Assembly: GCA_947564765.1 (NCBI GenBank)
Contig: CANODN010000131.1
Span: 1 to 6,258 of the forward strand
Source: an uncultured Roseburia sp.
Lineage (GTDB): Bacteria > Bacillota > Clostridia > Lachnospirales > Lachnospiraceae
DNA length: 6,258 nt
Direction of reading: 5' to 3'
Under the pieces are notes generated by a model. The model was not told the DNA's origin, searched no databases, and saw nothing but the letters and a program-made list of their open reading frames with translations. Numbering within the stretch: the first letter of the stretch is position 1; every line of letters starts with the position of its first letter. Shown piece by piece: positions 1 to 3,293 of this stretch. Both the position numbers and the translations under genes were made by a program.

Positions 1-56
1 CAGGTATAACAAGGCCTGCGAGTACTTTTTTTAATATTTAACTGTCAAACTCCCGT

Positions 57-85
57 TTGCGCCTTTTTCTTCTATGTGCTATAAT
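57..85 (+). promoter_or_regulatory. Putative sigma-70/SigA promoter (extended -10) of the CPBP protease gene
   Basis: A perfect -10 hexamer TATAAT lies at 80-85. It is preceded by TGC at 77-79, giving an extended -10 (TGnTATAAT). Seventeen bases upstream, TTGCGC at 57-62 is a weak -35 that matches the consensus only in TTG, as is common for extended -10 promoters. Transcription would start near 92 and leave a leader of about 45 nt before the ATG at 138. I see no operator or riboswitch fold in the leader. Confidence 0.6.
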
Positions 86-124
86 ATTTGCTGATTTTAA
101 ATTATATTTTCATTTTAACATAGA

Positions 125-130
125 AAGGAG
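125..130 (+). promoter_or_regulatory. Ribosome binding site fixing the CPBP start
   Basis: AAGGAG lies 7 nt upstream of ATG 138. This supports the 286-aa form over any earlier in-frame start; no comparable Shine-Dalgarno sequence precedes TTG 57. Confidence 0.8.
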
Positions 131-137
131 TCTTCCC

Positions 138-998
138 ATGAAAAAAATCGGATATTTTTTCTTTACATTTTTACCGTTGTTTGCTTCCATCGGTCTGCAA
201 TTCGTTGTAATGCTGCCACTTATGGGTTTTGCTATGCTATACATCTGTTTTTCCGGTCTTTTGTCCGGGCAGAAACTGGGATACAATGAACTTTCCACAC
301 AGTTTATGACGATATGCAGCAATCAAAACTTCAGTATGATGATTTCTATTGTCTTCGCCATATCCGGCATCCTGATATTCGGAACCTGGTATTCCTGTCA
401 GTTTCACGGCAATCTGAAGTTTCCGGGCAATCAGCTTAATAATTCCAAAATGCTGCTTGGACTCGTTTTACTGGTGCCGGGGCTGCAGATTCTCTCCTCT
501 ATTATTACAGGATTTTCCGCCTTCTTTCTTCCGGGCTGGATGGATTTCTATGAAAAGCTAATGGAATCTGCGGGGTTTTCCTCCTCGCCCTCTTTTCTTC
601 TGATTCTGTATGCCGTACTGATTGGGCCGATTGAAGAAGAATTGACCTTCCGGGGCGTCATTTTCTCCTCCGCCCAAAAGGTCTTTCCGTTCTGGGCCGC
701 CAACATCTTTCAGGCGCTTCTGTTCGGCATTTTCCACCTCAATCCGATTCAGGGAATTTATGCATTTTTTGTCGGATTGGTTCTGGGATATGTATATCAA
801 AGAAGCGGTTCCATATGGATTTCCTCACTCTTGCATATGCTTTATAACGGTTTCGGAACGATTGCCGGAATGATAGAAATCTATTCTCCCCTCATTATGC
901 TTCTTCTCGTCGTGATCAGTATAGCCGGCTTATATCTGTTTCACAAAAATACTTCTCTGCCAGGTGTTAATCATTCCGCCGATTTCTCCGATATGTAA
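138..998 (+). CDS. CPBP family intramembrane glutamic endopeptidase (CAAX protease/bacteriocin-processing type)
   Basis: This 286-aa polytopic membrane protein belongs to the CPBP (Abi/Rce1-like) family. The family's three diagnostic motifs are present in order: EExxxR (E167, E168, R172 in IEEELTFR), FxxxH (F196-H200 in FGIFH) and HxxxN (H233-N237 in HMLYN). These supply the catalytic glutamate and the active-site histidines and asparagine. Hydrophobic segments cover roughly residues 5-40, 65-85, 105-130, 152-165, 186-200, 205-220 and 250-268, so the active site lies within the membrane. The start was chosen at ATG 138 because AAGGAG (125-130) sits 7 nt upstream. A longer reading from TTG 57 would run through the promoter. 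Family members include bacteriocin self-immunity proteins, prenyl-protein proteases and many of unknown substrate. No bacteriocin precursor or quorum peptide gene is visible here, so the substrate is unknown. It appears monocistronic, with its own promoter and terminator. Confidence 0.93.
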   Translation: MKKIGYFFFTFLPLFASIGLQFVVMLPLMGFAMLYICFSGLLSGQKLGYNELSTQFMTICSNQNFSMMISIVFAISGILIFGTWYSCQFHGNLKFPGNQLNNSKMLLGLVLLVPGLQILSSIITGFSAFFLPGWMDFYEKLMESAGFSSSPSFLLILYAVLIGPIEEELTFRGVIFSSAQKVFPFWAANIFQALLFGIFHLNPIQGIYAFFVGLVLGYVYQRSGSIWISSLLHMLYNGFGTIAGMIEIYSPLIMLLLVVISIAGLYLFHKNTSLPGVNHSADFSDM

Positions 999-1001
999 TT
1001 T

Positions 1002-1022
1002 GAATGCATTCGAAGAATTCTT
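1002..1022. repeat. Two adjacent 10-bp palindromes just after the CPBP stop
   Basis: GAATGCATTC (1002-1011) and AAGAATTCTT (1013-1022) are both perfect palindromes separated by one base. They start 4 nt after the TAA stop and lie just upstream of the terminator. They could be a weak protein-binding site or a chance AT-rich pattern. No function is assigned. Confidence 0.3.
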
Positions 1023-1034
1023 AATGGAACCATG

Positions 1035-1082
1035 GACGGTATATTTAAGAAAATGGAATTTCTTAAATCTGCCGTCTTTTTT
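1035..1082 (+). terminator. Intrinsic terminator of the CPBP gene
   Basis: The lower stem pairs GACGG (1035-1039) with CCGTC (1072-1076). The upper stem pairs ATTTAAGAAA (1043-1052) with TTTCTTAAAT (1059-1068), around the loop ATGGAA. Between them are one mismatch, one A-T pair and one G-U pair, giving about 18 paired positions. A run of six T follows at 1077-1082, then ATTT. It isolates the CPBP transcript from the next gene. Confidence 0.88.
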
Positions 1083-1130
1083 ATTTCATTTTACAGGGAA
1101 GCAAAATGAGATAAATCAGATATGAATATA

Positions 1131-1137
1131 GGAGGAG
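1131..1137 (+). promoter_or_regulatory. Strong ribosome binding site for the GTG start at 1143
   Basis: GGAGGAG is an excellent Shine-Dalgarno sequence ending 5 nt before GTG 1143. It lies inside the reading frame of the upstream ATG (1122), so that ATG is unlikely to be the real start. A possible -35 (TTTACA, 1090-1095) lies after the preceding terminator, but I could not find a convincing -10 at the right distance, so the promoter of this gene is unassigned. Confidence 0.8.
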
Positions 1138-1142
1138 TATAC

Positions 1143-2255
1143 GTGATTATACAATCAGGCAATGTAGCCATGACATCACGCAGGAGTTATGAACGCACGT
1201 CAGCTGTCTCGTCTTCCCTTTCACTCTGGGGCGGCGGAGTAATGAGAAATAGTAATATACAAGTGATCAATCGTTACAGCGAAAAATCAAATTCCGGGAA
1301 AAGCAGCAGCTATCCGAATACAGGGGATTCCAAAGACGATCTTTTCCATCGGTTTAAACAGGCGCAAAGCATCGGCAGTCCCGTATCCATCAGCGGACAA
1401 ACTACACCGGATATGCATACCATAAAATCGCAGTCCATCAACTACCTGATGATGCTCTTATTCGGCAGAGGTAATATTTTTCAAAACCATTTTTTAAACA
1501 GCGGTCTTTCCGCCGGCATCCAGCCTTTGTCCGGCAATTACACAGAAACCGTTTATCAATCAGAAACAGAAGAAACGTCATTTTCCACTACCGGCACCGT
1601 CAAAACAGCCGACGGCCGGGAAATTACTTTTGATCTTTCCATGACCATGAGCCGTTCTTTTGAAGAGGCTTATATGAGCAGCGCAAATTTTGCAACTCCT
1701 GCCCTACAGCAGGCTTCCACACTTTGCGATCCTCTGGTCATCAATTTAAATACCAGCTCGGCAAATGTAACCGACCAGAAGTTTTACTTTGATTTAGACG
1801 CCGATGGCAATATGGATCTGATTTCCAATCTGGCTTCCGGGAGCGGGTTTTTAGCGCTGGATAAAAACGGAGACGGAATCATTAACGATGGAAGCGAATT
1901 ATTCGGCACGAAAAGCGGCGACGGCTTTAAGGATCTTGCCGCTTACGATTCTGACGGCAACGGATGGATTGATGAAAACGACCCGATTTTTGACAAACTG
2001 CGCATCTGGACAAAGGATGCCAACGGCAAGGATGTCCTGTGCGCCCTCGGAAAAGCAGGCGTCGGTGCAATTTATCTTGGAAATGCCCAGACTGATTTTG
2101 CTCTCAACTCGTCAAAGGACAATTCCACCAATGCACTCATCCGCAAAACAGGAATTTTCCTCTATGAAAACGGAACCTGCGGAACCGTGCAGCATGTGGA
2201 TATGGCAAAATCACCTGCCACGGCAAAAACATCCATGTTCAATCATCTGCAGTAA
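1143..2255 (+). CDS. Calcium-binding EF-hand/FrpC-like domain protein of unknown function
   Basis: This is a 370-aa protein read from GTG 1143; an ATG at 1122 in frame would add 7 residues but overlaps the ribosome binding site. The N-terminus (IIQSGNVAMTSRRSYER) shows no signal peptide or membrane segment. Residues 15-140 are Ser/Asn-rich and low in complexity. Residues 211-320 form a module rich in calcium loops: DLDADGNMD (217-225), DKNGDGIINDGSELFG (240-255) and DSDGNGWIDEND (269-280). The third has Asp/Asn at positions 1, 3, 5, 9 and 12 with Gly at 6, a canonical EF-hand loop. The NDGSELFG...DGF...DSDGNGWIDEND...F..LRIW order resembles the repeat-flanking domain of FrpC/RTX-type proteins. 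Related proteins occur in clostridia from memory, but none has a function I can name. Localisation is unclear: calcium loops suggest the exterior, but no export signal is seen. It is flanked by terminators on both sides and so is probably monocistronic. Confidence 0.85.
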   Translation: MIIQSGNVAMTSRRSYERTSAVSSSLSLWGGGVMRNSNIQVINRYSEKSNSGKSSSYPNTGDSKDDLFHRFKQAQSIGSPVSISGQTTPDMHTIKSQSINYLMMLLFGRGNIFQNHFLNSGLSAGIQPLSGNYTETVYQSETEETSFSTTGTVKTADGREITFDLSMTMSRSFEEAYMSSANFATPALQQASTLCDPLVINLNTSSANVTDQKFYFDLDADGNMDLISNLASGSGFLALDKNGDGIINDGSELFGTKSGDGFKDLAAYDSDGNGWIDENDPIFDKLRIWTKDANGKDVLCALGKAGVGAIYLGNAQTDFALNSSKDNSTNALIRKTGIFLYENGTCGTVQHVDMAKSPATAKTSMFNHLQ

Positions 2256-2269
2256 AAATTTAATATTAC

Positions 2270-2299
2270 ATGCTGTTGGAAACAAGTTTTCAGCAGCAT
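2270..2299. repeat. Inverted repeat (hairpin 1) between the convergent genes
   Basis: ATGCTGTTGGAAAC (2270-2283) pairs with GTTTTCAGCAGCAT (2286-2299) over 14 positions, two of them G-U wobbles on the plus-strand RNA, around a 2-nt AA loop (in practice a slightly larger loop). No U-tract follows directly on either strand, so it is unlikely to terminate alone. It may protect or fold the 3' end of the mRNA of the calcium-binding protein. Confidence 0.55.
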
Positions 2300-2301
2300 A
2301 T

Positions 2302-2347
2302 AAAAGCAGCTGTACCGTGAATTTCTTCACGGTACAGCTGCTTTTTT
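2302..2347 (+). terminator. Bidirectional intrinsic terminator shared by the convergent genes
   Basis: A perfect 20-bp inverted repeat spans 2302-2321 and 2326-2345 with the tetraloop TTTC. Its GC-rich core is GCAGCTGTACCGTG. On the plus strand it ends in a run of six T (2342-2347) and closes the transcript of the gene ending at 2255. On the minus strand the AAAA at 2302-2305 gives a short U-tract, TTTTATAT, so it should also stop the transcript of the large glycosidase, whose TAG is at 2411-2409. Confidence 0.92.
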
Positions 2348-2408
2348 GTAACGATTCCGTTTTCAATTTTATAGCTGTCTGCACTTACTGCGCTTCTGCA
2401 GCTCTTCG

Positions 2409-3293
2409 CTATTTAATGTTTTTCAGTGTCACTTTAAGCCCTGCCCTCTTCAATGTCTTTAATGTTTTATTCTTCACGGAAGCTTTCTTTTTGAGCGTCT
2501 TTTGCACTTTTACGGTAAGCTTTTTGTTTGTTTTCTTAAATGCTTTTTTCATTGCCGGCAGCTTCTTGCCTTTAAATATCACTTTCTTTATTTTACTGCA
2601 ATTATTGAATGCATTTTTCTCTATGCTTGTTACATCTGCACCGATGGTAACATTCTGCAGTTTTTTGCACTTGTTAAATGCATTGGAGGCGATTGCAACC
2701 ACTTTATAATTCTTGCTGTTACCTGACACCGTATCAATAGTTACCTTCTTGACATCCGCTCCTTTTATCAGTTTCACGGTTCCTGCAGATTCACTTATAA
2801 TCTGATACCGGCTGCCAGCCACCTCAAACTCTGTAATTGGCAGTTCCTGTGATTGCACCTTAAGACCGTCTGTTGCAGCCTTAAGTTTTTTCTGCAGCCT
2901 TTCTAATTCTTCCAGATCTGTGGAATCTACAGCTGCCTTTGCCTCATTGTATGCATCTATAAATGTCTTCCAACTATCTGCTGTCCAATTGACATTTGTT
3001 GTATTTTTCTTTGTATCTGCCTGCTGAATTGCCTGCAAAAGAGCCTCTTTTGCATTCGAAAGCAAATCTTCGTCCGTTCCCTGCATAATCAACTCTGCAT
3101 AAGCTTTTTCCAATGCGGCATAAGCTGCCTGCATTTCACTGTATGTCACATTCTCAGTTTCTTTCAGCTGTTCTACTTTCTGTAACGCGTTTTCATATGC
3201 TTCCCATGTAGCCGCCGTATAACTGGAAGAATCCGAACTCTGCGGTAATTTCTCCAGTTCTTGTTCTATTGTGTCTTTTAGTTCCGGCATACG
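2409..3293 (-). other. C-terminal FIVAR x2 and LRR_5/BspA-like basic tail
   Basis: Two helical FIVAR-type repeats are marked by TAATWEAYENALQKVEQL (1010-1027, Trp1014) and TADSWKTFIDAYNEAKAAV (1088-1106, Trp1092). These are common spacer or adhesion modules in Gram-positive surface enzymes. They are followed by two LRR_5-type repeats (AIASNAFNKCKKLQNVTI and SIEKNAFNNCSKIKKVIF, 1184-1224). The last 55 residues are extremely rich in lysine (KKTNKKLTVKVQKTLKKK and onward). In clostridia this arrangement often ends secreted enzymes. I infer non-covalent retention on the anionic cell wall, because no sortase motif or terminal membrane anchor is present. Confidence 0.75.

Noticed and set aside
1..32. 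Possible 3' half of a terminator of an upstream gene (GGCCTGCGAGTAC followed by seven T at 26-32)
   Set aside because: The matching 5' arm would lie outside the window. Within the window only a poor CAGG/CCTG pairing exists, so it cannot be confirmed.
57..137. 27-residue N-terminal extension of the CPBP protein starting at TTG 57
   Set aside because: It would be translated from within the promoter (-35 at 57, -10 at 80-85), so it could not be on the transcript. ATG 138 has a proper ribosome binding site.
1090..1118. Promoter for the calcium-binding protein gene (TTTACA at 1090-1095)
   Set aside because: The -35 is good but no -10 with more than 3 of 6 matches lies at 16-18 nt spacing, so it is too weak to list.
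1888..2709. 273-aa plus-strand open frame
   Set aside because: It overlaps the real frame of the calcium-binding protein, then crosses the terminator hairpin and runs antisense to the glycosidase. It shows no family signal or Shine-Dalgarno sequence.
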